Assembly (NCBI GenBank): GCA_009693435.1
Contig: SHXF01000160.1
Coordinates: 1-6,974, forward strand
DNA from: Betaproteobacteria bacterium
GTDB lineage: Bacteria; Pseudomonadota; Gammaproteobacteria; Burkholderiales; SG8-39
Direction of reading: 5' to 3'
DNA length: 6,974 bases
The position numbers and the translations under genes were made by a program. Of this stretch, positions 1 through 6,796 are shown one piece after another; position 1 is the first letter of the stretch, and the number at the start of each line of letters is the position of its first letter. The notes below the pieces were generated by a model. It saw only the letters and a program-made list of their open reading frames with translations, was not told where the DNA came from and did no database searches.

Positions 1-203
1 ATCGATCACTTTATAGCAAAGACCGGCGGAAAAAGCCAGCCCCCGGCAAGTCCGCCAAGCGATCAGTGCGTTACACTGAACAATGACCCGAACTGTGCCT
101 CAGAGAGCCCCAAGTTTTAAGCCCCAAGTTTTAAATTGAGAATTGCTGTTCACGCAGGGAGAGGGATTTCCTCTGATTTTGAACGCGTTTTTCGACGGGC
201 GCG
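1..203. other. Left-edge intergenic region with small inverted repeats
   Basis: I see no credible gene here. It lies downstream of the minus-strand unknown gene that ends at 204. Three small inverted repeats are visible. GGCGGA (25-30) pairs with TCCGCC (51-56). TCAGTG (63-68) pairs with CACTGA (74-79) around a 5-nt loop. AGAGG (160-164) pairs with CCTCT (170-174) around GATTT and is followed on the plus strand by GATTTT. Read on the minus strand, positions 47-31 give a short GC-rich 3-bp stem (GCC/GGC) followed by TTTTT. That could be a weak terminator for the roxA operon, but the stem is too short to call. A 14-bp tandem duplication is listed separately. Confidence 0.4.
107..134. repeat. 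Perfect 14-bp tandem duplication
   Basis: GCCCCAAGTTTTAA occurs twice head to tail with no mismatch (107-120 and 121-134). It lies in the noncoding stretch downstream of the roxA operon. Two identical copies suggest a recent slippage duplication. No function is evident. Confidence 0.85.
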
Positions 204-704
204 CTAGAGCCCGCCAGGTGCGGCTGGGCTGACGGGCGCGGACGCCTCCCATAATTCCGCATGGCGATCAAGCAATTGACTCGCGCCCTCCACATCGTGG
301 ATACCTTGCGCCGCCCGCATATGCGCGTGGTGAAATCGATGCAAATAATGGCTGGCATCAAAAATCACGAAGGGGTCATAGAGGTGATGTGCCATTTTTG
401 GTGTTTGCCGGATTTTGAAGGCGTGCCCGAAATCGCGCTGCAGATCCAGCAAACGCGGCAGCCGGCGCTCGATACCTTCAGTCTCGTGCACGACTATCCA
501 CAAACGGTTCGCGGGGTTGCGCCGCAGAAACTCCCGTAGCAGCGTGTTGCGCGCCGGGGTGTTCCAGGCCACCGGCAGCGCGCGCTCAAAGACGCGAATG
601 AAGGTTTGCGTTTGTTCGATCAGCGCGTCGGTCAGCGCTTCGTATTCCCTGAAGCTCGCGAAGCGCCGGTAGGCGGCGTGGGGAAGCGCTGATCCTGTTG
701 TCAT
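204..704 (-). CDS. Conserved protein of unknown function downstream of roxA (possible DUF7931 family)
   Basis: A 166-residue soluble protein with no signal peptide or membrane segment. I cannot assign a function. A central part (about residues 67-127) alternates hydrophobic strands with charged residues: LWIVVHETEGIERR, then LLDLQRDFGHAFKIRQ, then HHLYDPFVIFDASHYLHRFHH. From memory this resembles a small gammaproteobacterial family (DUF7931) with a phospholipase-D-like core. No HKD motif (HxKxxxxD) is visible, so an enzymatic role is unsupported. The H/D-rich segment 106-128 is the best candidate for a conserved site. The ATG (702-704) lies 6 nt after the roxA stop codon and has no good Shine-Dalgarno sequence, so translation is probably coupled to roxA. 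The C-terminus ends in a low-complexity Ala/Pro/Gly tail. The gene's reality is well supported by its tight operon position. The family name is a recollection, not a search result. Confidence 0.75.
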   Translation of the reverse strand: MTTGSALPHAAYRRFASFREYEALTDALIEQTQTFIRVFERALPVAWNTPARNTLLREFLRRNPANRLWIVVHETEGIERRLPRLLDLQRDFGHAFKIRQTPKMAHHLYDPFVIFDASHYLHRFHHAHMRAAQGIHDVEGASQLLDRHAELWEASAPVSPAAPGGL

Positions 705-710
705 GATGCA

Positions 711-1838
711 TCAGATGTCGAGGTATCCTGCACAGTACCAGGCGTGCAGCAGGCGCAGGGTGGCGGCCGACGGCGCACAGGCGCCGGTCTCGCGTCGATC
801 CGCCAGACGCATCAGCTGCGCGCGGTCAGGGCCGTCGCAGCGGTGGTGTTCACCGTTGATATAAAAATGCCGTCCGCTGAACAGCATGCGCGCCGGCAAT
901 ACCAGGCGCACGCCCCTGGCCGCGACGCGCCTGGCGAATGCCGGCAACGGCGCCGGGCGGCACGGTCTGCGGAACACGGTTTGCGCCTTGGGTTCGCTCA
1001 GATAACGCCCGCAAAAGTGACGCACGTCGCTGTCACTCCAGCGTATGCGCTCGAGCAGGCGCGAAAACTTTTCCAGCATCATGGGCGGTAGTTGCGCCGG
1101 GTGTTTTTGCAGCGGCAGGCCGCGATCCTGGTAGATGCCGGGCAGTTGCAGTTCGTCCTGCAAATACTCCAGAAAGCGCGTGGCGAGTTCCTGCGCGCGC
1201 GGCGCGCGAAAGCCCACCGATAACGTCAGGCACGCGTCGAGGGCAACGCCTTCGTGCGCGCAGCGTGGCGGCAGGTACAGCAGATCGCCGCGCTCGCTTG
1301 TCCATTCGCGGGTGGGGTGAAAGCGCTTGAGTATGCGCAGCGGCGCGTTTTCCAGCAGATCGCAATCCCGTTGCGCGCCCTGTTCGTTGATGCGCCAGCG
1401 CCGCGTGCCTGCACCCTGCAGCAAAAAAACATCGTAGCTGTCAAAGTGCGGCCCTACGCCGCCGCCGGGCGGCGCGTAACTCACCATTAAATCGTCGAGG
1501 CGTGTGTGCGGAATAAATGAAAATCGCTGCAGCAAGCGGGCGGCTTCTGCGTGGTGTTGCTCAACGCCTTGCACCAGCAAGGTCCAATCGCGCGCGGGCA
1601 TACGCCGCCATCGTGCGCGGGACCACGCAAACGGACCATGTTGCACGGTCCAGCGGCCGCGCGTTTTTATCACCAGACGCGATTCAACCTCATCGCGCGC
1701 GGCCCACTCAAACAGCGCGTCGGGTTGCAGCCAGACGCCACAATCGGGAATCGCGCCGCGCACAAACAATGGGCGCTTCTGCCAATGTTGGTGCAAAAAT
1801 TCCGCGTGAGTCAATCGCCCTAGCAAACCTTGTGCCAT
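711..1838 (-). CDS. roxA: Ribosomal protein L16 arginine 3-hydroxylase, JmjC/cupin_4 family (RoxA/YcfD)
   Basis: An Fe(II)- and 2-oxoglutarate-dependent oxygenase. The E. coli homologue YcfD hydroxylates an arginine of ribosomal protein L16. From the ATG at 1838 the protein has 375 residues, close to the roughly 373 of YcfD. The N-terminal JmjC half carries the iron triad: H131 and D133 in GPHFDSYDVFLLQ, and H195 in LPPRCAHEGVAL. The segment GTRRWRI follows, as in the family. After the cupin comes the helical/winged-helix C-terminal domain (about 215-375), ending in YINGEH and a final helix at HAWYCAGYLDI. The frame stays open up to TTG codons near 1895 and adds 19 residues. I prefer the ATG because the family begins at this point and a TATAAT lies just upstream, inside the longer reading. 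No Shine-Dalgarno is visible. The gene is followed by a 6-nt gap and the unknown gene at 204-704, and is divergent from bcp. Confidence 0.92.
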   Translation of the reverse strand: MAQGLLGRLTHAEFLHQHWQKRPLFVRGAIPDCGVWLQPDALFEWAARDEVESRLVIKTRGRWTVQHGPFAWSRARWRRMPARDWTLLVQGVEQHHAEAARLLQRFSFIPHTRLDDLMVSYAPPGGGVGPHFDSYDVFLLQGAGTRRWRINEQGAQRDCDLLENAPLRILKRFHPTREWTSERGDLLYLPPRCAHEGVALDACLTLSVGFRAPRAQELATRFLEYLQDELQLPGIYQDRGLPLQKHPAQLPPMMLEKFSRLLERIRWSDSDVRHFCGRYLSEPKAQTVFRRPCRPAPLPAFARRVAARGVRLVLPARMLFSGRHFYINGEHHRCDGPDRAQLMRLADRRETGACAPSAATLRLLHAWYCAGYLDI

Positions 1839-1845
1839 GGGTGCA

Positions 1846-1851
1846 ATTATA
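1846..1851 (-). promoter_or_regulatory. Putative roxA -10 box, leaderless arrangement
   Basis: The minus strand reads a perfect TATAAT, then 6 nt (TGCACC), then the roxA ATG (1838-1836). A start site about 7 nt after the -10 box would fall on the A of the ATG, giving a leaderless mRNA. That fits the lack of a Shine-Dalgarno sequence. The -35 region is poor (TTTCAC at 17-nt spacing), and there is no extended -10 TG. Confidence 0.5.
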
Positions 1852-1879
1852 GACGTCGCTGGGACGCGGTGAAACAAAC

Positions 1880-1893
1880 GCCGGCGCGCCGGC
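1880..1893. promoter_or_regulatory. Perfect 14-bp palindrome in the roxA/bcp divergent promoter region
   Basis: GCCGGCGCGCCGGC is a perfect palindrome. It sits just upstream of the position expected for the roxA -35 box and overlaps the start of the -35 position expected for bcp (1892-1897). A site there could serve as an operator for both genes. In GC-rich DNA such words also arise by chance, and I do not recognise it as a known operator. Confidence 0.3.
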
Positions 1894-1914
1894 AATGGGC
1901 AATATGAATTCCGC

Positions 1915-1920
1915 TACAAT
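1915..1920 (+). promoter_or_regulatory. Putative bcp-slyD -10 box
   Basis: TACAAT matches the sigma-70 -10 consensus at 5 of 6 bases. It predicts a start near 1927 and a leader of about 42 nt before the bcp ATG. No recognisable -35 hexamer lies 16-18 nt upstream. It would drive the two-gene bcp-slyD unit. Confidence 0.35.
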
Positions 1921-1968
1921 CGAACCCTGTTATCAAACGATGTCATCCATGAGGCAGCCAGGGGCCGC

Positions 1969-2460
1969 ATGCTACAGACGGGACAAACCGCACCGGCGTT
2001 TGAACTGCCGGATGCCGATATGAATGTGGTGACGCTTGAGAGCTTGCGCAGCCACAATATTGTTTTGTATTTTTACCCGCACGATGACACGGCCGGCTGC
2101 ACCATCGAAGCCATCGATTTCAGTGACCTGGATGATGAATTCGCGAAACTGAAAGCCGTGGTGCTGGGGGTGAGCATGGATGACTGCATGTCGCACGGTG
2201 ATTTTCGCGACAAGCATGGATTGTCGGTACAACTGCTGTCGGATTCGGATGGCGAAGTGTGCAGGCGCTACGGCGTGTTGCAGGAAAAAACCTACGATGG
2301 CCGAAAAATACTGTGCATACAGCGTTCGACGTTCATCATTGACTGCAATGGAACGGTCAGACATGCGCTGTATGGCGTGAGCCCGCGCGGCCACGCCGGC
2401 GTGGTGCTGGATCTGGTGAAGGCATTGGGTGAACGGGAAGTCAAGGTCAGGAGAAAATGA
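1969..2460 (+). CDS. bcp: Thiol peroxidase of the PrxQ/BCP peroxiredoxin family
   Basis: A cytoplasmic peroxiredoxin that reduces hydrogen and organic peroxides with thioredoxin-type donors. It has 163 residues against a usual 150-160, and the thioredoxin fold spans nearly the whole length. The active-site segment is YFYPHDDTAGCTIEAIDFSD, with C44 as the peroxidatic cysteine. The following GVSMDD, SHGDF, LLSDSDGEV and YGV segments are all family landmarks. Two departures are visible. The usual TPGC reads TAGC (A42). The resolving cysteine found five residues after the peroxidatic one in E. coli BCP is isoleucine (I49). Other cysteines are C73, C98, C116 and C126. None falls at the alternative helix-3 position that I recall from Xylella PrxQ, which aligns here with R80. 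It may therefore act as a 1-Cys enzyme or use C73. AGGGG at 1960-1964 is a plausible ribosome binding site. The stop codon overlaps the slyD start. Confidence 0.93.
   Translation: MLQTGQTAPAFELPDADMNVVTLESLRSHNIVLYFYPHDDTAGCTIEAIDFSDLDDEFAKLKAVVLGVSMDDCMSHGDFRDKHGLSVQLLSDSDGEVCRRYGVLQEKTYDGRKILCIQRSTFIIDCNGTVRHALYGVSPRGHAGVVLDLVKALGEREVKVRRK
2449..2460 (+). promoter_or_regulatory. slyD ribosome binding site and ATGA stop-start overlap
   Basis: AGGAGA (2449-2454) lies inside the last codons of bcp and is followed by the overlapping ATGA (2457-2460), where the slyD ATG shares bases with the bcp TGA. The Shine-Dalgarno is strong but closely spaced. This layout typically couples translation of the two genes, and it fixes the slyD start. 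Confidence 0.75.
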
Positions 2461-2936
2461 ACATAGCGCACAACACAGTGGTGTCTCTTGCATACGAGCT
2501 CTACGACGCGGATGGAAATTTGATTGAAAAGGCGCAGGACCCGCTGGTGTATCTGCACGGCGGCTATGCGGGGATATTTCCCCTGGTGGAACAGGCGTTG
2601 GAAGGCAAGGCGGTGGGCGAAATCTGTCAGGTGCGTTTAACCCCGCCCGACGCCTTTGGTGAATACGATGCCGAACTCATGCGCGTCGAGACGCGCGACA
2701 AATTTCCCGCCGCGATCTCTGTGGGCATGCAGTTCGAGGGGCCCTCGGACAAAACGCATGAAACCATCGTCTACACCGTGACCGACATTGCCGAAGATAA
2801 AGTGGTGGTGGACGGCAATCATCCGCTGGCGGGGCAGACGCTGAATTTTCAATGCACCGTGGCGCACGTGCGCGCGGCCACCGAGGAGGAGTTGTCGCAC
2901 GGGCATGTGCATGGCGCGCATGGGCATCATCACTGA
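2457..2936 (+). CDS. slyD: FKBP-type peptidyl-prolyl cis-trans isomerase, SlyD-like
   Basis: A cytoplasmic prolyl isomerase and chaperone. In the SlyD family the FKBP domain catalyses cis-trans isomerisation, and an inserted IF (insert-in-flap) domain binds unfolded chains. The protein has 159 residues. FKBP strands occupy about 1-70, with HGGYAGIFPLVEQALEG and the flap motif AFGEYD (66-71). The IF domain follows (about 74-118). FKBP resumes with the hallmark DGNHPLAGQTLNF (119-131). The C-terminus is a histidine tail, with seven His among the last 12 residues (HGHVHGAHGHHH). It is shorter than the Cys/His/Asp-rich nickel-binding tail of E. coli SlyD and has no cysteine, but could still bind metal. 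It is translationally coupled to bcp. A nested inverted repeat follows the stop codon. It could also be called FkpB/SlpA-like, but the tail favours SlyD. Confidence 0.92.
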   Translation: MNIAHNTVVSLAYELYDADGNLIEKAQDPLVYLHGGYAGIFPLVEQALEGKAVGEICQVRLTPPDAFGEYDAELMRVETRDKFPAAISVGMQFEGPSDKTHETIVYTVTDIAEDKVVVDGNHPLAGQTLNFQCTVAHVRAATEEELSHGHVHGAHGHHH

Positions 2937-2948
2937 GGGGCAGTTTTA

Positions 2949-3006
2949 AGTGCTGAGTGCTGAGTAAACTACTCGCGCGCGTTCAAACTCAGCAGCCCTC
3001 AACACT
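2949..3006. repeat. Nested inverted repeat between convergent genes
   Basis: The heptamer TGCTGAG is tandemly repeated (2951-2957, 2958-2964). It is mirrored by CTCAGCA (2988-2994) and the degenerate CTCAACA (2998-3004). The inner arms TGCTGAGT (2958-2965) and ACTCAGCA (2987-2994) pair over 8 bp. The outer arms AGTGCTGAG (2949-2957) and CTCAACACT (2998-3006) pair over 9 bp with one mismatch, which is a G-U pair in a minus-strand transcript. A 3-nt bulge separates the two stems, and the loop is 21 nt. It fills most of the 76-bp gap between the slyD stop and the phosphoesterase stop. Neither side has a U-run, so it is not a classic intrinsic terminator. It may act as a bidirectional 3'-end structure. 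Confidence 0.6.
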
Positions 3007-3012
3007 GCGCTG

Positions 3013-3918
3013 TCAACTCCCTGGCGCCGCTGAAAAACTCACCTTGCCGTTGTCACGGCTGACCCGCACCCGTACCCAGTTCATGAATGGATAGCCGAAG
3101 ACTTCCATGCGCGTGAAGTTGCGCACGGCCTGTTTCGATTGCGTATCGAGCAACGGCTGGTCGACACGAAAGCGGTGCGTGTCACCGTGTATCAACAGCA
3201 CTTCGCCCCGGAAGTTCAGTGTTTCGCGCGTGATCGCCGCCATCAGGCCGGCATAATGGGTTTTCACCGCGCCGCCCCTCGCCCACGGGTTGGCCTGCAT
3301 AGCGAGTACCACGGCGCCATGCTGCTGCGCGCGCGCGGACGCAAAGGTGCCGGCAACCCACGCCTCGTTTGCGTTACCGCGTGCCGCCATTTCCGCAGGC
3401 ATACGCGCATTGTTGTTACTGCCCGGCACATTCAGTGTGGCGAACAGTATTCCTTCATGCTGCCAGCGCGCATTTTCGGGATACGCTTCGCTTTGCCGCG
3501 CCAACGCTATCTTGCGCTGGCCGAGTGAGTTGCCGTCCGCAAAAAACAGGCTGCGTAATTTTTGCAGACGCTCCAGCGGATCGCTGGCCGCGCCGAACGC
3601 GCGATGGCAATCCGTCCATTCATTGTCGCCGGGCGTGTAAATCAACGGCTGGTGCAGCAACGCGAACGCGTCGCGGCGCTGTATGAACAGCGCGTCGGTG
3701 CAAGGCGACCAGCCGCTTTTAAAATCACCCACATGAATTACAAACGCCGGCGCTTCGCGATTGATCTCGGCGATCATGCCGATATGCCGCGCCTCTTCTT
3801 CTTCGGTGTAGGGTGTATCGCCAAAGGCGGCGAAGGTGAAAGCGCTTTGCGCCGCTGCTTGGGCGGCGCAAACCACCCCCAGAAAAAGCGTGGCGAGCAA
3901 GCGGGTTAGCGGCGGCAT
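3013..3918 (-). CDS. Exported calcineurin-like metallophosphoesterase
   Basis: A 301-residue protein with a signal peptide: a short N-terminal basic patch, hydrophobic residues 6-23, and probable cleavage after an Ala motif near residues 20-24. It is therefore likely periplasmic. The metallophosphoesterase motifs appear in order: FGDTPY with D34, HVGDFKSG with D65, TPGDNEW with D98/N99, and HGDTHRF with H244 and H248. They match the family layout D-x-H, GD, GNH(E/D), GHxH with substitutions. GDNE replaces GNHE, T-P follows the first Asp in place of x-H, and Q208 (MQANPW) stands where the single His is expected. These variants recur in a bacterial subfamily that I recall but cannot name. The substrate is unknown. 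GDNEWTDC and LNVPGSNNN look like subfamily signatures. The start ATG has no strong Shine-Dalgarno. The gene lies 53 bp downstream of mutS on the same strand, so cotranscription is possible but not shown. Confidence 0.82.
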   Translation of the reverse strand: MPPLTRLLATLFLGVVCAAQAAAQSAFTFAAFGDTPYTEEEEARHIGMIAEINREAPAFVIHVGDFKSGWSPCTDALFIQRRDAFALLHQPLIYTPGDNEWTDCHRAFGAASDPLERLQKLRSLFFADGNSLGQRKIALARQSEAYPENARWQHEGILFATLNVPGSNNNARMPAEMAARGNANEAWVAGTFASARAQQHGAVVLAMQANPWARGGAVKTHYAGLMAAITRETLNFRGEVLLIHGDTHRFRVDQPLLDTQSKQAVRNFTRMEVFGYPFMNWVRVRVSRDNGKVSFSAAPGS

Positions 3919-3971
3919 GGCGCAACGGTCAAAGCGAAGTGGTGCGATAACTATTTGTTTTTAAATGTGAT

Positions 3972-6554
3972 TTATGCATCCAGCTGTTTGCGCAGCTGAT
4001 ACAATAAATCCAGTGCATCACGCGGGGTGAGTGCATCGGGATCGACTGCGCGCAGCAAGCCCAGCACCGCGTGTTCCGCCGGCGCTTCGGGCTCCGGCGT
4101 GACGGTGGCTGTGGCAAACAAATCGCCCTGCGGATGAGCTGCCGCGCATTTTTCTTCGAGTGCCTGCAAATTGCGGCGCGCGGCGCGGATCACACTCGAC
4201 GGCACGCCCGCCAGCTGCGCCACCTGCAGGCCGTAGCTTTGATTGGCGGGGCCCTCTTCAACACTGTGCAGAAAAACGATGTGATCCTTGTGCTCGACCG
4301 CGTCGAAATGCACATTGGCCACTTCACTTAAGCGCACGGCGAGTTCGGTCAACTCGAAATAGTGCGTCGCGAACAGTGTGTAACAGCGATTTTTTTCCAC
4401 CAAATGCCGTGCGATCGCCCACGCCAGCGCAAGGCCGTCGTAGGTCGATGTGCCGCGGCCGATTTCATCCATCAGCACCAGGCTCGCCGGTGTGGCGTGA
4501 TGCAGTATGTACGCCGCCTCTGTCATCTCGACCATAAAGGTGGAGCGCCCGCCCGCCAGATCGTCGGCGGCGCCGATGCGCGTGAAGATCTGATCCACCG
4601 GGCCGATGCGCGCCTGCTTCGCGGGCACGAAACAACCGCAATGCGCCAGCAGCACGATAATCGCGACTTGCCGCATATAGGTGGACTTGCCGCCCATGTT
4701 GGGGCCGGTGATCAGCAGCATCTGCCGCTCGGGTGCAAGCCGCGTGCCGTTGGCGATGAATTGATCGACCTGCGACTGCACCACCGGGTGGCGGCCGCCG
4801 TCGATTTCGATAACGGCGTCACTGGTGAATTGCGGCGCGCTCCAGTCGAGTGCCGCAGCGCGTTCAGCAAAGGTCACCAGCAGATCGAGTTCCGCCAGCG
4901 CGGCTGCCGCCAGTTGCAGGGGCGCAATATGCGGCGCCAGCGCCTCGAGCAACTGTTCATACAACAGTTTCTCGCGGGCCAGCGCGCGCTCCTGCGCCGA
5001 CAGCGCTTTGTCCTCGAAGGTTTTTAATTCCGGCGTGATGTAACGCTCGGCGTTCTTCAGCGTTTGGCGGCGGCGGTAGTCGTCGGGCACTTTATCGCTT
5101 TGCGCGCGTGTGACTTCGATATAAAAACCATGCACACGGTTGTATTCGACCTTGAGCGTGCTGATGCCGGTACGCGCTTTTTCGCGCATTTCCAGCGCCA
5201 GGAGAAATTCACCGCAGTTCGTCTGAATGCCGCGCAGTTCATCGAGATCGCTGTCGTAGCCATCGGCGATCACGCCGCCTTCGCGCAATACGCTCGAGGG
5301 TTCGGGCTGTATCGCGGTGGCAAGCAGGGCTGCAAGTTCATCGCGCAGCGCCAGTTGTAGCGTGATGGCGCTGATACGCTCACCCGCAGAACCGGCAGTA
5401 AGCACGCGCAGCGCGGGCAGTTGCTGCAAGGTATCGCGCAAGCCCGACAGATCGCGCGGGCGTGCGGTTTTGAGCGCAATGCGCGAGGTGATGCGCTCCA
5501 CATCCACAAAGCTGCGCAGCACCGCGTGGATGCGCTCGTGGCCGCTGCCGGCCATCAGCTCAGCGATAGCGGCATGACGGGCGCGCAGCAGAGCGCGGTC
5601 GGTCAAGGGGTGATGCAGCGCATGGCGCAACAGGCGGCTGCCCATCGCCGTGGCGCATTGGTCGAGTAAAGACAGCAGTGTCGGCGCGGGTTCGCCGCGC
5701 AGGGTTTCGGTGAGTTCAAGATTGCGCCGTGTCGCCGGGTCCATGCGCACCCATGCGCTCGATTGCTCGACGCTGAGCGCGCGCAAGTGCGCAACGGCCG
5801 CCCCCTGCGTGGATTTCACGTAATCGAGCAGGGCGTTGGCGGCGCCCACCGCGATGGTCATTTGCTCGGCGCCGAAACCCGACAGATCGTGGGTGCCGAA
5901 CTGCTGGCACAAGTTGCGCCGCGCGGCATCGAAATCAAAATGCCAGGGTGCTATGTGGCGCAAGGGAATTTTTATTCTGTCGCTTAGCACAGTATCCAGG
6001 CCCTCCGCTGCTAGAATTTCCGCCGGGCGCAGCCGCTCAAGCTCGGCGTCAAGGTTGCTCCATGCGGTTTCACTGATGGCGAAGCGGCCGGAGGCGAGCG
6101 ACAGCCACGCGATGCCCAGGGTATCGCGCACCCGGTGCAGCGCCAGCAGAATGTTGTCGCGTTTGTCATCGAGCAGCGCCGCATCGGTCAGCGTGCCGGG
6201 CGTGACCACGCGCGTGACCTTGCGCTCGACCGGACCTTTGGCAGTCGCCGGGTCGCCGATCTGCTCGCAAATCGCCACCGACTCGCCGAGTTTCACCAGC
6301 TTGGCCAGATACTGTTCGGCGGCGTGATACGGCACGCCCGCCATTTTGATCGGCTCCCCCGCCGAAGCGCCGCGGCTGGTGAGGGTGATGTCGAGCAGTC
6401 GCGCCGCACGCTCGGCGTCATCAAAAAACATCTCGTAGAAATCACCCATCCGGTAGAACAACAGCTTGTCCGCATGCTCGGCCTTGATGCGCAGGTACTG
6501 CTGCATCATCGGGGTGTGCGAGATGGCAGCGGAATCGCTGGCGGAGGCTTTCAT
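3972..6554 (-). CDS. mutS: DNA mismatch repair ATPase MutS
   Basis: Recognises mismatches and small loops and starts methyl- or clamp-directed repair with MutL. It has 860 residues (E. coli has 853) and appears intact. The N-terminal mismatch domain holds the F-Y-E wedge motif (F39, Y40, E41 in MGDFYEMF). The connector, lever and clamp domains fill about 125-570. The ATPase carries Walker [10 protein letters not shown] (617-625), the signature region [14 protein letters not shown] (664-677), Walker [11 protein letters not shown] (D696, E697) and the switch histidine in FATHYFE (H731). QGDLF (809-813) fits a beta-clamp binding motif. The tail DPDALTPR (838-845) matches the E. coli tetramer contact with D835 and R840, so the tetramerisation domain is kept. 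The ATG at 6554 puts HTPMMQQY 12 residues in, close to E. coli. It lacks a Shine-Dalgarno but has a TATAAT 6 nt upstream. Downstream on the same strand lies the phosphoesterase gene. Confidence 0.98.
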   Translation of the reverse strand: MKASASDSAAISHTPMMQQYLRIKAEHADKLLFYRMGDFYEMFFDDAERAARLLDITLTSRGASAGEPIKMAGVPYHAAEQYLAKLVKLGESVAICEQIGDPATAKGPVERKVTRVVTPGTLTDAALLDDKRDNILLALHRVRDTLGIAWLSLASGRFAISETAWSNLDAELERLRPAEILAAEGLDTVLSDRIKIPLRHIAPWHFDFDAARRNLCQQFGTHDLSGFGAEQMTIAVGAANALLDYVKSTQGAAVAHLRALSVEQSSAWVRMDPATRRNLELTETLRGEPAPTLLSLLDQCATAMGSRLLRHALHHPLTDRALLRARHAAIAELMAGSGHERIHAVLRSFVDVERITSRIALKTARPRDLSGLRDTLQQLPALRVLTAGSAGERISAITLQLALRDELAALLATAIQPEPSSVLREGGVIADGYDSDLDELRGIQTNCGEFLLALEMREKARTGISTLKVEYNRVHGFYIEVTRAQSDKVPDDYRRRQTLKNAERYITPELKTFEDKALSAQERALAREKLLYEQLLEALAPHIAPLQLAAAALAELDLLVTFAERAAALDWSAPQFTSDAVIEIDGGRHPVVQSQVDQFIANGTRLAPERQMLLITGPNMGGKSTYMRQVAIIVLLAHCGCFVPAKQARIGPVDQIFTRIGAADDLAGGRSTFMVEMTEAAYILHHATPASLVLMDEIGRGTSTYDGLALAWAIARHLVEKNRCYTLFATHYFELTELAVRLSEVANVHFDAVEHKDHIVFLHSVEEGPANQSYGLQVAQLAGVPSSVIRAARRNLQALEEKCAAAHPQGDLFATATVTPEPEAPAEHAVLGLLRAVDPDALTPRDALDLLYQLRKQLDA

Positions 6555-6560
6555 AGGGGC

Positions 6561-6566
6561 ATTATA
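6561..6566 (-). promoter_or_regulatory. Putative mutS -10 box, leaderless arrangement
   Basis: The minus strand reads a perfect TATAAT, then 6 nt (GCCCCT), then the mutS ATG. The predicted start falls at or beside the A of the ATG, leaving no room for a ribosome binding site; the 6 nt resemble an anti-Shine-Dalgarno rather than a Shine-Dalgarno. No good -35 hexamer is present (AACGGC at 17-nt spacing). The geometry is identical to that of roxA. Confidence 0.5.
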
Positions 6567-6762
6567 GCGACCCGCTTGGTGTGGCCGTTTCGATTGTGCT
6601 ATTCACGCCTATATGCTGAAGACCAGCTACGTGCGTCTGGTGCTCATTCCGTAAAAGGCCGATAGCGCGGTCGGATGATCACGCCGTGGGAACGGCGCGC
6701 CCGTTCGTCCCTAACACAAGTCAAGAGGCGGACGAATCCGGCTGTAAAACTTACTCAGAGAA

Positions 6763-6796
6763 TCGGAAAACGCGGTCTGCCCCCTATTGTTCCCGC
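6763..6796. repeat. Possible REP/RAYT-associated motif
   Basis: The stretch reads as CGGAAAACGCGGTCTG, then CCCCCTATTGTTCCCGC. It resembles the intergenic words of the type GGAAAACCGTGGTCTGTCCCC that recur in many proteobacterial genomes, often near REP-associated transposases. Only one copy is in the window, so repetition cannot be shown here. The assignment rests on recollection of the motif. Confidence 0.35.

Noticed and set aside
31..60. Intrinsic terminator for the roxA operon (minus strand, stem then TTTTT)
   Set aside because: The stem directly before the T-run is only 3 bp, and it lies about 150 nt past the last stop codon, so the support is too weak for a feature.
1839..1895. Extension of roxA to a TTG start near 1895 (19 more residues)
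   Set aside because: The extra residues are not typical of the family, the start is TTG, and the extension would cross the likely -10 box. The ATG at 1838 gives the usual length.
1972..2493. A 173-codon open frame on the minus strand opposite bcp
   Set aside because: It mirrors the well-supported bcp gene, has no recognisable domains, and fits antisense openness in GC-rich coding DNA.
4362..5027. A 221-codon plus-strand open frame inside mutS
   Set aside because: mutS on the other strand is unmistakable and intact. The antisense product is rich in Arg/His/Gln with no motif or ribosome binding site.
6135..6665. A 176-codon plus-strand open frame spanning the mutS 5' end and promoter
   Set aside because: It overlaps the conserved mutS N-terminus, shows no family resemblance and lacks a start signal.
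6700..6760. Integron attC-like site (CCTAACAC with a nearby 7-bp inverted repeat)
   Set aside because: The R' core does not fit, and no matching GTTRRRY partner follows downstream.
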